Shown here: positions 46,448-57,195 of the stretch, piece by piece
Layout of the letters: each line of letters begins with the position of its first letter
Position numbering within the stretch: position 1 is the first letter of the stretch
Source: Azonexus hydrophilus
GTDB lineage: Bacteria > Pseudomonadota > Gammaproteobacteria > Burkholderiales > Rhodocyclaceae
NCBI RefSeq assembly: GCF_905120355.1
Contig: NZ_CAJHOB010000012.1
Span: forward strand, 48,772 to 112,771
DNA length: 64,000 nucleotides
Reading direction: 5' to 3'
Position numbers and translations under genes: made by a program
The notes under the pieces: model-generated
Database searches by the model: none
Told to the model about the DNA's origin: nothing
The model's input: only the letters and a program-made list of their open reading frames with translations

Positions 46448-48060
46448 GGCTGGCCTCCTCGCACTGGGGAAAGTACGGCGCCGATGTAGTCGGCGGGGTC
46501 GTAGAGACTGCGTGAAGCGGCCTCGGCCAGCGCGAGCAGCTCTTCCGGCAGCAGGGCCAGACCGAGGCAGAGGGTGAGCAGGAAGGCGACCGGGCCGGCC
46601 TCCAGCCATTGCAGGTGCGGGGTGGGGCGGGCCATGTCCCAGAATACGCGGATGCCCAGGCGCGACAGGGCAATCAACCCGGCTAGGCCGGAAATGAGCA
46701 GGGCCGCGATGAACAGGCCGGTGTGGATGAGGGGGGCCGCCGGTAGCGAAGCCAGTGCCGCTCCCAGCAGTGCCAGCTTGCCGACGAAGCCGGACAACGG
46801 TGGCAAACCGGTGAGCAGCAACACGCAGGCGACAAAGGAGAGGCCGAGAAAGGCCGTGGCGGCGGGAATGGCGACACCGACCTGCTCGTCGGGCGTGTCT
46901 TCGTCGTGCAATTCGACCCCGAAAGCCTCCTGGCTGATGGCGAGCAGATCGGCGCCGACACGGCGGTTGCGTTCTGCCATTTCGATCAGCATGAAGAAGG
47001 CGCCGCCGCCCAGAACCGAGCTGACCAGATAGTAGATGGCCGGCCCGGTGAGCAGGGTGCCGGTGAAACCGAAGGCGGTGAGCAGGGTGCCGGAGGAGAC
47101 AACGACCAAAAACGCCGCCAGCCGGTCCAGCGACTGGCTGCTGAGGACACCGAGGGTGCCGCTGAACATGGTGGCCAGGCCGCAGTAGAACAGCCAGTCG
47201 CCACCGAACGGTGCCGGCGCCGGGCTACCGCTCTCCTGAAAGAGTACGCCCAGACGCAGCAGCACATAGACCCCCACCTTGGTCAGGATGGCAAAAATCG
47301 CACCCACCGGTGGGACGGCGTGACCGTACGCCGCCGGCAACCAGAAATTGAGCGGCCAGGCGGCGGCCTTGGTCAGGAACACCACGCCGAGCAGGGCGGC
47401 GGCGCTGTTGAAGAGGGCGCGGTCGGTGGCCGGTAGTGCGGCGATCCGCAGCGGGAGTTCGGCCAGGTTCAGGGTCCCGGTCAGGCCGTACACCAGGGCG
47501 ATGCCGATCAGGAAGACCAGTGAGGCGACCAGATTGACCACGATGTAATGCAGGCCGGCACGCACGCGCGGGCCGCCGGAAGCATGCAGCAGCAGCCCGT
47601 AGGAGGCGGCAAGCATGATCTCGAAAAAGACGAAGAGGTTGAACAGGTCGCCGGTGAGGAAGCTGCCATTGAGGCCCATGAGCAGGAACTGGAACAGTGG
47701 CAGGTAATGGACGCCGGCCTTTTCCCAGCGTGCCACCGAATAGACCAGCGCGGCTAGGCCGAGGGTGGCGGTCAGCAGCACCATGATGGCGGACAGGCGG
47801 TCCACGACCAGGACAATGCCGAAGGGGGCGACCCAGCCGCCGAGGGCGTAGACCCCGATTGATTCCGTCCACGGCAGGGTGAGACGGCCATCGCTGCCGG
47901 CGAGGAGCAGCAGGGCGATGGCGAATTGCGCCAGCAGGGCGAGAATGGACAGGGCCAGGCGCGGGCCATGCCGGCTGTCGCTGGAGAAGAGCAGCAGCGT
48001 GCCGGCCAGCATGGGCAACAGGATGGGCAGGATGGGAAGGTGTGTCAGCAGGAAAGCCAT
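46444..48060 (-). CDS. mrpD: Mrp/Pha cation:proton antiporter subunit D
   Basis: A 538-residue proton-channel-like subunit with about 14 helices, homologous to Nqo/NuoN/M of complex I. NuoM/L-like blocks include GSFLTGDLFNLFVFFEIML near residue 120 with the conserved glutamate, and LTKAAAWPLNFWLPAAYGHA near 230 with the conserved lysine. Lies 4 bases from mrpC and overlaps mrpE. Start ATG 48060. Confidence 0.96.
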   Translation of the reverse strand: MAFLLTHLPILPILLPMLAGTLLLFSSDSRHGPRLALSILALLAQFAIALLLLAGSDGRLTLPWTESIGVYALGGWVAPFGIVLVVDRLSAIMVLLTATLGLAALVYSVARWEKAGVHYLPLFQFLLMGLNGSFLTGDLFNLFVFFEIMLAASYGLLLHASGGPRVRAGLHYIVVNLVASLVFLIGIALVYGLTGTLNLAELPLRIAALPATDRALFNSAAALLGVVFLTKAAAWPLNFWLPAAYGHAVPPVGAIFAILTKVGVYVLLRLGVLFQESGSPAPAPFGGDWLFYCGLATMFSGTLGVLSSQSLDRLAAFLVVVSSGTLLTAFGFTGTLLTGPAIYYLVSSVLGGGAFFMLIEMAERNRRVGADLLAISQEAFGVELHDEDTPDEQVGVAIPAATAFLGLSFVACVLLLTGLPPLSGFVGKLALLGAALASLPAAPLIHTGLFIAALLISGLAGLIALSRLGIRVFWDMARPTPHLQWLEAGPVAFLLTLCLGLALLPEELLALAEAASRSLYDPADYIGAVLSPVRGGQP

Positions 48061-48064
48061 GGCG

Positions 48065-48403
48065 TCAGTTTTCGTCTGTTTCCTTGCCGTCAACGTGGTC
48101 GGTGCCGCTCAGGCCCCGGGCGGCAAGCAGCACGACGAGAAAGAGCGAGAGTGTGGCGAAGCCGATGACGATGGCGGTTAGCACCAGGGCTTGTGGCACC
48201 GGGTCGGCGTACTGCGCGGCACTGCCTGGGGTAATGATCGGCGGTACGCCCGTTTGCAGACGGCCCATGCCGAAAATGAACAGATTCACCGCGTAGCCCA
48301 GCAGCGAAAGGCCGATGATGACCTGGAAAGTACGTGGGCGCAGGAGCAGGTAGATGCCGGCACCGGCCATGATGCCGATGGCCAGGGAAAAGATCAGTGC
48401 CAT
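48065..48403 (-). CDS. mrpC: Mrp/Pha cation:proton antiporter subunit C
   Basis: A 112-residue NuoK-like subunit with three helices (MALIFSLAIGIMAGAGIYLLL, then about 28-46 and 73-96) and the block PQALVLTAIVIGFA. The start ATG 48403 lies 10 bases inside the end of the mrpAB gene. A much longer open frame upstream is a shadow of mrpAB and is not part of this protein. Confidence 0.95.
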   Translation of the reverse strand: MALIFSLAIGIMAGAGIYLLLRPRTFQVIIGLSLLGYAVNLFIFGMGRLQTGVPPIITPGSAAQYADPVPQALVLTAIVIGFATLSLFLVVLLAARGLSGTDHVDGKETDEN

Positions 48404-51285
48404 TGGCGTGCCTCCTGACCGGCTGCAGTGCGGGCGGCGGTGGTTCGCAGTGTCTGGTGGGCGATGGCAATCAGGATCAGTACCGTGGCACCCACGACCA
48501 GCATGTACACCCCCAGGTCGAACAAGAGTACGGAAGATAGGTGTACTTCGCCCAACCAGGGCAATGCACCATGCCAGCCCTGGGATTTGAGGAACGGCGC
48601 TCCATTGAAGGTCGCCAGCAAGCCCGCGCTGGCGGCTGCCAGCAGACCGCAGGCAATCCAGTACACCGGCCGGATGCGCAGGCGCGCCTCCAGCCAGCCG
48701 ATGCCGCTGATCAGGTATTGCAGGATGATGGTGGTGGCAAAAATCAGCCCGCCGACGAAGCCACCGCCCGGTTCGTGGTGACCACGCAGCAGGAAATACA
48801 GCGACACCAGGACCGCCATCGGCAACAGCAGGCGCACCAGAACTGCCGGTAGCATCAGGTAGCCGGCTGGCAACTTGTCGCCCAGTTGCTGGCTGAAAGG
48901 CGTCGGTGCCTCGGCCGCCTGTAGTTGTTGTTGTGCCGGCAGGAGCGTGCTTTCCGGTGCCGGTCGGAAACGCCGCAGCAGGGCGTAAACGGTGAGGGCG
49001 ACGATGCCCAGGACGGTGATTTCGCCGAAAGTATCGAAGCCGCGGAAGTCGACCAGAATGACGTTCACCACGTTCTGGCCGCCGCCCAGCGGTAGCGCGT
49101 TTTGGGTGAAGAAATCGGCCAGCTGGGTTGGCGCCGGGCGGCTGAGAATGGCGTAGGAAAGGGCGGCCAGGCCACCACCGCCAAGCAGGGCGAGCAGGAA
49201 ATCGCGACTGCGGCGCAACTGGGCGCGCAGGGAGCCGCGGCCGGAAGGCGGGGGGTTGCCGCGCGGTAGCCAGCGCAGACCGAGCAGGATCAGCACCACC
49301 GTCACCACTTCCACCGCCAGTTGTGTCAGCGCCAGATCGGGCGCCGAGAACCAGACGAAGGTCAGACTGGTGGCCAGCCCGGCGCCACCCGACAGGATCA
49401 GGGCAGCCAGGCGCTGGTATTTGGCGAACCAGGCCGCCCCCAAGGCGCATGCTCCGCCCATCAGCCACAGCAGCACGAAGGCCGGATGCGGCCAGGGCAT
49501 GGCCTGTGTGCCGGGAAGCAGCGGCTCGGCGAGGAAGGGAAGTCCCGCCGCAAGGCAGGCCAGAATGAGGACGAGAATCTGGGTCTGCAGGCGGGTCGAG
49601 CTGATGAGTTGCAGCAAGCGATCGGCGGTGACGTTGAGCGTGCGCAGCAACCAGGTGAAGGCCGTCTTGCCATCCAGCTGGCGCAGACTGGGTAGTTTCT
49701 GGCCATAGGGCTGCAACACGAATTGGTACAAGGTGATGCCGCCGAACAGGGCGACCAGGCTCATCAGCAGTGGCAGATTGACGCCATGCCACATCGCCAG
49801 GTCGTAAATCGGTGCCTGGGCGCCCAGCAGGGCGTCGGTCGCCAGGTGCAGGTAGGGGCCGACGGTGGCGCCGGGCAGGACGCCGACCAGCAGGCAGGCG
49901 GCGACCAGCAAGGCGCTGGGTAGCAGCATCCAGCGGGTCGGGTCGTGCGGCGTCTGCGGCAGATCGGTGGTGGGCGGGCCGAAGAAAGCGCCGTGAATGA
50001 ACCGCAAGGAATACGCGACGCTGAACATGCCGGCCAGTGTCGCCACGACCGGCAGGAGAATGCGTTGCCATTCGGGGCGGGCGAGCATCACCGTCTCGGA
50101 AAAGAACATTTCCTTGGATAGAAAGCCGTTCAGCAGCGGCACCCCGGCCATCGCTGCCGCAGCGACTCCGGCGAGGGCGGCGGTCAGCGGCATGGCCAGG
50201 CGCAGTCCGGACAGACGGCGGATGTCGCGGGTGCCGGTTTCATGGTCGACAATGCCGGCCGCCATGAACAGCGAGGCTTTGAAGGTGGCGTGGTTGACGA
50301 TGTGAAAGACAGCCGCCACCAGCGCCAGTTCGCTGTTCATGCCGAGCAGCAGGGTGATCAGGCCGAGGTGGCTGATGGTGGAATAGGCCAGCAGGCCCTT
50401 CATGTCGTTCTGCAGCAGGGCAAGATAGCCGCCGAGGAGCAGGGTGACGAGACCCGAGCCGCCGATCAGCCAGAACCATAGATCGCTGCCAGCCAGCACT
50501 GGCCACAGGCGGGCAAGGAGAAACACCCCGGCTTTGACCATGGTGGCTGAATGCAGGTAGGCCGAGACCGGTGTCGGGGCGGCCATGGCGTGCGGCAGCC
50601 AGAAATGGAAGGGGAACTGCGCGCTTTTGGTCAGCGCGCCGAGGGCAATCAGGCAGACGATGGCGGGATACCAGGCGTGTGCCTTGATCTGTTCTGCGGC
50701 CGCCAGTACGGCATCGATTTCGTAACTGCCGACGATATGGCCGATCAGTAGCATGCCGCCGAGCATGGCCAGACCGCCCATGCCGGTGACGGTGAGCGCC
50801 ATGCGCGCGCCGGTGCGGGCATCCTGGCGGTGATGCCAGTAGGCGATCAGCATGAAAGAGGCGAGGCTAGTCAATTCCCAGAACATCGCCAGTTGCAGCA
50901 GATTGCCGGACAGCACGATACCCAGCATGGCTCCCATGAAGGCGAGCAGAAAGGCGAAAAAGCGCGGCACCGGGTCTTCCGGCGACATGTAGTAGCGCGC
51001 ATAAAACACCACCAGCAGGCCGATCAGCGCCACCAGCAGGGCAAACAACCAGGCGAAGCCATCCATGCGCAACTGAAAGGCAATTTTCAGCGTTGGCGAC
51101 CAGATTTGTTCGTAATACAGCGCTCCGTTTGTTTCAATCGCCGGCAGTTGCCACAGGATCAGGGCGCTGACGGAAGCTGCGACGATACCCGCCAGCCAGG
51201 CTTCGGCATTGCGGGCATTGGTGGGCAACAGTGCGGCGCACAAGCTGCCGAGAAAAGGTAGAACAAGGATCAGAAACAAGGACAT
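48394..51285 (-). CDS. mrpA: Mrp/Pha antiporter subunit A fused to subunit B
   Basis: A 963-residue, roughly 24-helix protein. The N-terminal NuoL-like MrpA part has FWELTSLASFMLIAYWHHR near residue 135 and LTKSAQFPFHFWLPHAMAAPTPVSAYLHSATMVKAG (key block KSAQFPFHFWLPHAM) near 230. After about residue 600 comes the MrpA tail (APDLALTQLAVEVV, DFRGFDTFGEITVLG), and the end (residues about 815-945) is a fused MrpB with HHEPGGGFVGGLIFA. The fusion is typical of group-2 Mrp (PhaAB). First gene of the operon mrpAB-C-D-E-F-G-usp, 50 bases after trmA. Confidence 0.96.
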   Translation of the reverse strand: MSLFLILVLPFLGSLCAALLPTNARNAEAWLAGIVAASVSALILWQLPAIETNGALYYEQIWSPTLKIAFQLRMDGFAWLFALLVALIGLLVVFYARYYMSPEDPVPRFFAFLLAFMGAMLGIVLSGNLLQLAMFWELTSLASFMLIAYWHHRQDARTGARMALTVTGMGGLAMLGGMLLIGHIVGSYEIDAVLAAAEQIKAHAWYPAIVCLIALGALTKSAQFPFHFWLPHAMAAPTPVSAYLHSATMVKAGVFLLARLWPVLAGSDLWFWLIGGSGLVTLLLGGYLALLQNDMKGLLAYSTISHLGLITLLLGMNSELALVAAVFHIVNHATFKASLFMAAGIVDHETGTRDIRRLSGLRLAMPLTAALAGVAAAAMAGVPLLNGFLSKEMFFSETVMLARPEWQRILLPVVATLAGMFSVAYSLRFIHGAFFGPPTTDLPQTPHDPTRWMLLPSALLVAACLLVGVLPGATVGPYLHLATDALLGAQAPIYDLAMWHGVNLPLLMSLVALFGGITLYQFVLQPYGQKLPSLRQLDGKTAFTWLLRTLNVTADRLLQLISSTRLQTQILVLILACLAAGLPFLAEPLLPGTQAMPWPHPAFVLLWLMGGACALGAAWFAKYQRLAALILSGGAGLATSLTFVWFSAPDLALTQLAVEVVTVVLILLGLRWLPRGNPPPSGRGSLRAQLRRSRDFLLALLGGGGLAALSYAILSRPAPTQLADFFTQNALPLGGGQNVVNVILVDFRGFDTFGEITVLGIVALTVYALLRRFRPAPESTLLPAQQQLQAAEAPTPFSQQLGDKLPAGYLMLPAVLVRLLLPMAVLVSLYFLLRGHHEPGGGFVGGLIFATTIILQYLISGIGWLEARLRIRPVYWIACGLLAAASAGLLATFNGAPFLKSQGWHGALPWLGEVHLSSVLLFDLGVYMLVVGATVLILIAIAHQTLRTTAARTAAGQEARQWH

Positions 51286-51334
51286 GCGCCCGAGTTTAAC
51301 TGAGGAAATGCTGGAATCCAGCCTTGGTGTTGGC

Positions 51335-52429
51335 TTACGGGGAGTTTTTTTTCAGCAGCAGACCGCACTCGAGATGGGGGGTGTAGGGAAACTGGTCGAA
51401 CAGGGCGCTGGCCGCGATGTGGTGGCTGGCTGCGAGAGCCTCGACGTTGTCGCGCAGGGTATGCGGATTGCACGAAATGTAGAGAATGTTGGGGAATCCG
51501 GCGGCCAGCGCCAGAGTGGCCGGGTCGAGCCCGCTGCGCGGCGGGTCGACGAATAGTGTCGAGAAACGGTAGCGCGTCAGATCGATATCGCGTAAACGGC
51601 GAAACGTGCGCACACCCTGCAGGGCAGCGCTGATCTCTTCGCTGGCCAGGCGGGCGATGGCGACATTGTGTCGCTGATTCTCCGTCAGGTTGTGTTCGGC
51701 GGCGGCAACGGAGATCTTGCTCATTTCGGTGGCCAGAACCTGCCCGAACAAGGGGGCCAGGGCGACGGTGAAATTGCCGTTGCCGCAGTAGAGTTCGAGC
51801 AGATCACCGCCCAGGTTCTGCGCTTGCGTCCTGGCCCAGGTCAGCATGTGCTGATTCACCCCGCCATTGGGCTGGCTGAAGGCCCCTTCGTATTGCCGGT
51901 AGTGCAGGGTTTCGCCGGCAACGTGCAGACTTTCCTCCACCCAGTCCCGCTGCAGGACGATTTTTTGCCCACGACTGCGCCCGATCAGGGCAATGCCGAG
52001 CGTCTCGGCGAGTTGGCGGGCGGCGTCTTCCCATTCGGTGTCGAGTGGCCGACGGTAAATCAGAGTGACCAGCATGTCGCCGCGCAGGGTGGCGAGAAAC
52101 TCCACCCCGTACAGACGCTGGCAGAGTCGTGGCGACTGCAGGGTGGCGGCGCGCAGGCGCGGCATCAGCGCACAGATGGCTGCGTCGGCAACGGGAAACT
52201 CCGTGAGCAAGACCGGCTGGCGCGGGTTCTCTGGGTCGAACATGGCGTAATCCCAGACGCCGTCGTGCTGCCAGGCGCGAAACTCGGCGCGCAGGCGGTA
52301 ATGCGTGCTGGCAGAGGCAAAGACGGCAGGCTCTGGCAGCGTCAGAGCGGCAAACAAAGCCTGAAAAGCTGATTTTTTTTCCGCCAATTGTGTGGTGTAG
52401 CGGTTGGGGTCGAGCGTGGAGAACGGCAT
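51335..52429 (-). CDS. trmA: tRNA (uracil-5-)-methyltransferase TrmA
   Basis: Makes ribothymidine at position 54 of tRNAs using SAM. The 364 residues match E. coli TrmA in length. SAM-binding LLELYCGNGNFTVALA is near residue 215, DPPRSGLD near 300, and the catalytic cysteine is in ISCNPHTLRDN near 325. The N-terminus has YTTQLAEKKSAFQALF. It is divergent from the CBS-domain kinase and may share a transcript with mrpAB downstream. Confidence 0.96.
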   Translation of the reverse strand: MPFSTLDPNRYTTQLAEKKSAFQALFAALTLPEPAVFASASTHYRLRAEFRAWQHDGVWDYAMFDPENPRQPVLLTEFPVADAAICALMPRLRAATLQSPRLCQRLYGVEFLATLRGDMLVTLIYRRPLDTEWEDAARQLAETLGIALIGRSRGQKIVLQRDWVEESLHVAGETLHYRQYEGAFSQPNGGVNQHMLTWARTQAQNLGGDLLELYCGNGNFTVALAPLFGQVLATEMSKISVAAAEHNLTENQRHNVAIARLASEEISAALQGVRTFRRLRDIDLTRYRFSTLFVDPPRSGLDPATLALAAGFPNILYISCNPHTLRDNVEALAASHHIAASALFDQFPYTPHLECGLLLKKNSP

Positions 52430-52494
52430 GGTCTTTAAGGTCGGGGATCAGCACTGGGCGGCGACTATAGCGCGTAAATTCGCTGGCACAGGGA

Positions 52495-52500
52495 TATAAT
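52495..52500 (+). promoter_or_regulatory. -10 element of the CBS hybrid kinase promoter
   Basis: TATAAT preceded by GGA, 38 bases before the TTG start. The hexamer 17 bases upstream is poor (about CGTAAA), so an activator or weak expression is likely. Confidence 0.5.
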
Positions 52501-52537
52501 CGAGGTTTACCTGCGATTTCAACAGCGAGAGACGATT

Positions 52538-55500
52538 TTGCCCGATTCCGTGATTCCACTTCGTCTGCATGATCTGGCAGCACGCGATGTGCTGACGGTG
52601 GATGCGGAACTGCCGCTGGGCGAGGCACTGGCACAGCTTACCGCTGCCGGCGTGTCGACACTGGTGGTGCAGGTTGCCGGGCAGGCGGCAGGAATCCTGA
52701 CGGAACATGACTGGCTGCGTTTGCTGCGCGAACAGTCGCCGCTGAACTGCCCTGTCGGCGAATTGATGAGTACGCCGCTGGTGGCCGTGTCGCCGGAGAT
52801 GGAGGTTGATGCGGCCGAAAGCCTGATGCAGACGCGTGGCATCCGGCATCTGGCATTGATTGATGAAGACGGGCGGCTACAGGGGGTGGTCAGTGCTGCC
52901 ACGACCTGGCTGGCGCAGCGGCAGAGCTTGCGGCAGAGTGAGGATCGGCTGCGGCAGCTATTCGAACATGCCCCCATTCCCCTGGTGCGGATCAACGCCG
53001 GTCGACCGGTGCTGTTGAATCGTGCGTTCAGTCAATTGTTTGGCTATGTGCAGAGCGATTTTCCCGATCTGCGCAGTTGGGCGCATTCCGCCTTCCCTGA
53101 CCCGGGGGTGCGCGCCGCAGTCAATGCCGAATGGCGGGCGGCGGTCGATAAGGCGCGCGCCAGCGGTCAGAACACGATTGCGCCACTCGAATGCTTCGTC
53201 TGCTGTGCCAATGGACTGGTGCGTACGGTGGAAGTTGCTGGGGTGTTGCTGGGCGACGAGATTCTCGTGACCTTCATCGATATCACCAAGGAGCGGGAAC
53301 AGCAGCGGCGTCTGGAATTCAACAACGAAGGCCTGTCCGACATTTCTGCCGATGTGCCGCTGCCTTCCGTGCTGGCGCATTTGTGCCAGGGTATCGAGGC
53401 ACGGATTCCCGCAGTGCGCTGTTGCTTCATGTCCTACGACAGTGCCACGCATACGCTGCAGCACGCAGCAGCCAGCAGCCTGCCGGAAAGCTATTGCCAG
53501 GCAGTCAATGGCCTGCCGGTCGGGCCACAATCCGGTACTTGTGGCGCCGCTGCCTATCGCGGACAGTCGGTGTTCGTAGGCGATCTGATGACGGACCCCC
53601 TCTGGGAAAACTTCCGTAGCCTGGCGGTGGAACATCAACTCGGGGCATGCTGGAGCACGTTGATCCTGTCGCGAAAAGGGGGCTTGCTCGGCACCTTGGC
53701 GATCTACTGGAGCCAGCCCCAGCCCCAGCCCAGGATCAGTGCCACCTTGCGTGAATATGTCTTTGCTGCCGGCTATCTGGCCTCGATTGCCATGGAAAAG
53801 GCTCGGCGCGAGGCCGATCTGCACGAAGTGCTGGAAGCACGGACGCAAAGCGAAATGCAGTTGCGCAAATTGTCGCTGGCCGTTGAGCAAAGCCCGGTCA
53901 CCGTGGTCATTACCGATCTCGAAGCGCGTATCGAATACGCCAATCAGGCGTTTGCCAAAATCAGCGGCTACGCGGTGGAAGAAGTACTGGGCAAGAATCC
54001 GCGCGTCCTGCAGAGTGGGCTGACACCGAAGGAGCAGTATGCGTCCATGTGGGAAGCCCTGTTGCGGGGCGAAACCTGGTCCGGGCAGCTGATCAATCGC
54101 AACAAGGCCGGCGGGGTGTATTACGAATACGCCATCATCGCGCCGATCCGGCAGACCAATGGTGAAATCACCCACTACCTGGCGGTCAAGCAGGATGTGA
54201 CGCAGAACAAGAAAATCAGCGAAGAACTGGAACGTTACCGCAATCATCTGGAAGATCTGGTCCGCCAGCGTACGGCGGCACTGGAGCGGGCAAGCATGGA
54301 GGCCGAACTGGCCAACCGGGCGAAATCGGTCTTCCTCGCGAACATGAGCCACGAAATCCGCACGCCGATGAATGCCATCGTCGGCCTCACGCATCGGCTG
54401 CTCAAACAGGATGTTGCGCGCGAGCAGCGCAGCCATCTGGAAATGATCCAGGCCTCGGCCGACCATTTGCTGGCCGTGATCAACGATGTGCTTGATCTTT
54501 CGCGCATCGAAGCTGGCAAGCTGGAACTGGCCCAGGGGAATTTCAATTTGCCGGCCCTGCTGAGCCAGGTGCTCAATCTGGTGCACGAGCGGGCGCAGGC
54601 GAAAAACCTGCAACTGCTGGTCGATACGGCCGGTTTGCCGATCTGGGTGTATGGCGATGCCACCCGCTTGTCGCAGGCCTTGCTCAATTACCTGAGCAAT
54701 GCCATCAAATTCACCGCGCTGGGCAGCATCACCCTGCGCGGGCAGTTGCTGGAGCAGACCGGGGACAGCTACAGGCTGCGCTTTTCAGTGATTGACAACG
54801 GTATCGGCATCGCGCCGCAGGTGCTGGAACGGATTTTCAATCCCTTCGAACAGGCCGATAGCTCGACCACCCGCGAATATGGCGGTAGTGGGCTGGGGTT
54901 GGCAATTACCCGCCAGCTGGCTGAACTCATGGGCGGTTGTGCCGGGTGCAGCAGCGTGCCGGGCCAGGGCAGCACCTTCTGGCTCGATGTCGTGCTGACT
55001 GCCGGTCAGGCGCCGGCGGAGGAAGCTTTGCCCCTGACGCCTGCCGTGCCCGATGAAATCTGGTTGCGTCAGTATGCCCAGGGGGCGCCCGTGCTGATTT
55101 GCGAAGACAATCCGATCAATCAGGAAGTCGCCCGCTCGTTGCTGGAAGATGTCGGCTTGCAGGCCGTATCGGTCGATAACGGCGAAGCCGGGGTGCGGGA
55201 AGTGCAGCGCGGCGACTTCGCGCTGGTCCTGATGGACGTGCAGATGCCCATTCTTGACGGTCTGGCCGCGACACGCCGGATTCGCCAGTTGCCGGGCAAG
55301 GCGGAACTTCCCATTCTGGCGATGACCGCCAACGCCTTCGCCGAAGACCGCAAGGCCTGCCTTGAGGCCGGGATGAGCGATTTCATCGCCAAACCGGTCA
55401 GCCCCGAAGCCCTGTATGCCACCCTGCGGCGCTGGTTGCCCGCGGGCACCGCACAGTCGGAGACGCCCAAGGCGCCGCCAGTGATGTCCAGGGTTGCCCC

Positions 55501-55876
55501 GGAGATGGAGGCGGCGCTGGCGGCGGTGCCCGGGCTTGACTTGCCCAAGCTGCTGGCCTGCGTGCGCGGCAAGCATGAACGTGCCGTGCAGTTGTTGCGC
55601 CTGTTTGTCGATAGCCATCGTGACGATGGCGGGTTGTGCCGGGCGCATTTGCAGGCGGCAGATCGCGCCGCAGCCGAGCGCGTGGTGCACGCGCTCAAAG
55701 GCGCTGCCGGTGCCGTGGCGCTGGATCCGCTGTTTGCCCAGGCGAACGGATTGCTGCTTGGCGTACGCGGCGATGTCGCGACGGAGTCGCTGCTGGCCCA
55801 GGTCGAGCCCCTGGAGCAGATGCTGGCAGCGTGTTGCCGTGCCATAGCGGACTTGCCCGCGGGCCAGGACCAGTGA
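52538..55876 (+). CDS. Multi-sensor hybrid histidine kinase (CBS2-PAS-GAF-PAS-HisKA-HATPase-REC-Hpt)
   Basis: A 1112-residue soluble kinase with no membrane helix. Residues about 8-125 form a CBS pair ([16 protein letters not shown], then [18 protein letters not shown] and [15 protein letters not shown]). They are followed by a PAS (about 140-255), a GAF with [16 protein letters not shown] near 335, and a second PAS (about 445-565, [17 protein letters not shown]). HisKA has His605 ([11 protein letters not shown]); HATPase boxes are [15 protein letters not shown] and [12 protein letters not shown] phospho-Asp is near 900 and Hpt His1051 is in [12 protein letters not shown]. The start is TTG 52538 after GAGAG; GTG 52550 is an alternative. 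It overlaps rarA (GTGA). Confidence 0.93.
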   Translation: MPDSVIPLRLHDLAARDVLTVDAELPLGEALAQLTAAGVSTLVVQVAGQAAGILTEHDWLRLLREQSPLNCPVGELMSTPLVAVSPEMEVDAAESLMQTRGIRHLALIDEDGRLQGVVSAATTWLAQRQSLRQSEDRLRQLFEHAPIPLVRINAGRPVLLNRAFSQLFGYVQSDFPDLRSWAHSAFPDPGVRAAVNAEWRAAVDKARASGQNTIAPLECFVCCANGLVRTVEVAGVLLGDEILVTFIDITKEREQQRRLEFNNEGLSDISADVPLPSVLAHLCQGIEARIPAVRCCFMSYDSATHTLQHAAASSLPESYCQAVNGLPVGPQSGTCGAAAYRGQSVFVGDLMTDPLWENFRSLAVEHQLGACWSTLILSRKGGLLGTLAIYWSQPQPQPRISATLREYVFAAGYLASIAMEKARREADLHEVLEARTQSEMQLRKLSLAVEQSPVTVVITDLEARIEYANQAFAKISGYAVEEVLGKNPRVLQSGLTPKEQYASMWEALLRGETWSGQLINRNKAGGVYYEYAIIAPIRQTNGEITHYLAVKQDVTQNKKISEELERYRNHLEDLVRQRTAALERASMEAELANRAKSVFLANMSHEIRTPMNAIVGLTHRLLKQDVAREQRSHLEMIQASADHLLAVINDVLDLSRIEAGKLELAQGNFNLPALLSQVLNLVHERAQAKNLQLLVDTAGLPIWVYGDATRLSQALLNYLSNAIKFTALGSITLRGQLLEQTGDSYRLRFSVIDNGIGIAPQVLERIFNPFEQADSSTTREYGGSGLGLAITRQLAELMGGCAGCSSVPGQGSTFWLDVVLTAGQAPAEEALPLTPAVPDEIWLRQYAQGAPVLICEDNPINQEVARSLLEDVGLQAVSVDNGEAGVREVQRGDFALVLMDVQMPILDGLAATRRIRQLPGKAELPILAMTANAFAEDRKACLEAGMSDFIAKPVSPEALYATLRRWLPAGTAQSETPKAPPVMSRVAPEMEAALAAVPGLDLPKLLACVRGKHERAVQLLRLFVDSHRDDGGLCRAHLQAADRAAAERVVHALKGAAGAVALDPLFAQANGLLLGVRGDVATESLLAQVEPLEQMLAACCRAIADLPAGQDQ

Positions 55877-57183
55877 GCGATCTGTTCTCTGCTGCAACAC
55901 CGGGCGACAGCGTGCCGCTGGCTGAGCGGCTGCGCCCGCGGACCCCGGATGAAGTGATCGGGCAGCAGCACCTGCTCGGCCCGGGCAAGCCCTTGCGGCT
56001 GGCCTTTGCCGCCGGCCAGCCACACTCGATGATTCTGTGGGGCCCGCCCGGTGTCGGTAAAACCACCCTGGCGCGCATGATGGCGACGCAATTCGATTGC
56101 GAATTCATTGCACTGTCGGCGGTGTTCTCCGGCATCAAGGAAGTGCGCGAAGCTGTGGCGCAGGCCGAGCGCTGGCGGGCACAGGGAAAACGCACGCTGC
56201 TGTTCGTCGATGAAATTCACCGCTTCAACAAGGCGCAGCAGGATGGGTTCCTGCCGTATGTGGAAAGCGGTTTATTTACCTTCATCGGGGCCACCACGGA
56301 GAACCCTTCGTTCGAGGTGAACTCGGCGCTGTTGTCGCGGGCGGCCGTCTATGTGCTGAAATCCCTGGATGCGGACGAGCTGGCGCAACTCCTTGCGCGG
56401 GCAGCCAGCGAGCTGCCAGGCGAGTTGCAGTTCGCGCCATCGGCGCGGGAGCGCCTGGTCGCCCTGGCCGATGGCGACGCTCGCCGTATGCTGAACCTGC
56501 TCGAACAGGCGCAGCGGGCAGCGCAGGCGGCGGGCGTGACGGTGCTGGATGGTGAATTCGTGGCACAGGCGTTGATGAGCAGCGGGCGGCGCTTCGATAA
56601 AGGCGGCGATGCCTTCTACGATCAGATTTCAGCCCTGCATAAGTCGGTGCGAGGCTCCAACCCTGATGCGGCCCTTTACTGGCTGACGCGCATGCTCGAC
56701 GGTGGTGCCGATCCGCGTTACCTGGCCCGGCGCATCGTGCGCATGGCCTGGGAAGATATCGGCCTGGCCGACCCGCGTGCCATGCAGATTGCCAATGACG
56801 CCGCCACGACGTTCGAGCGGCTGGGATCGCCGGAGGGCGAGCTGGCTCTCGCCCAGGCGGTGATTTATCTGGCCGTTGCGGCGAAAAGCAACGCCGGTTA
56901 CATGGCTTACAACCAGGCGCGGGCCTTCGTGCAGAAGGACAAAAGCCGTGAGGTTCCGGTGCATCTGCGCAATGCGCCGACCAAATTGATGAAGGAACTG
57001 GGTCATGGGCATGCCTACCGCTATGCCCATGACGAACCGGAGGCCTATGCTGCCGGCGAAACCTATCTGCCCGACGGCATGCCCGAGCCCGGCTGGTATC
57101 AGCCGGTAGGGCGCGGGCTGGAAACGAAAATTGCCGAGAAGCTGGCTTATTTGCGGCAGCTGGACGCCGCCGCCAGGAAATGA
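55873..57183 (+). CDS. rarA: Replication-associated recombination protein A (AAA+ ATPase)
   Basis: A 436-residue RarA/MgsA protein that acts at stalled replication forks. Walker A is [13 protein letters not shown] near residue 58, Walker [17 protein letters not shown] near 110, sensor-1 region [12 protein letters not shown] near 140. The C-terminal tetramerisation domain has [18 protein letters not shown] near 285. Start GTG 55873 follows AGGA and overlaps the kinase stop as GTGA; the longer open frame upstream is a shadow of the kinase. Position after a kinase is probably incidental. Confidence 0.96.
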   Translation: MSDLFSAATPGDSVPLAERLRPRTPDEVIGQQHLLGPGKPLRLAFAAGQPHSMILWGPPGVGKTTLARMMATQFDCEFIALSAVFSGIKEVREAVAQAERWRAQGKRTLLFVDEIHRFNKAQQDGFLPYVESGLFTFIGATTENPSFEVNSALLSRAAVYVLKSLDADELAQLLARAASELPGELQFAPSARERLVALADGDARRMLNLLEQAQRAAQAAGVTVLDGEFVAQALMSSGRRFDKGGDAFYDQISALHKSVRGSNPDAALYWLTRMLDGGADPRYLARRIVRMAWEDIGLADPRAMQIANDAATTFERLGSPEGELALAQAVIYLAVAAKSNAGYMAYNQARAFVQKDKSREVPVHLRNAPTKLMKELGHGHAYRYAHDEPEAYAAGETYLPDGMPEPGWYQPVGRGLETKIAEKLAYLRQLDAAARK

Positions 57184-57195
57184 GCGGCGAACCGA

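Noticed and set aside
48404..50071. In-frame N-terminal extension of mrpC giving a 668-residue protein
   Set aside because: The extension is an out-of-frame translation of mrpAB; only the last 112 residues match MrpC, and the ATG at 48403 fits.
55636..55872. N-terminal extension of rarA
   Set aside because: It overlaps the Hpt domain of the kinase in another frame; RarA homology begins at the GTG at 55873, which has a ribosome site.
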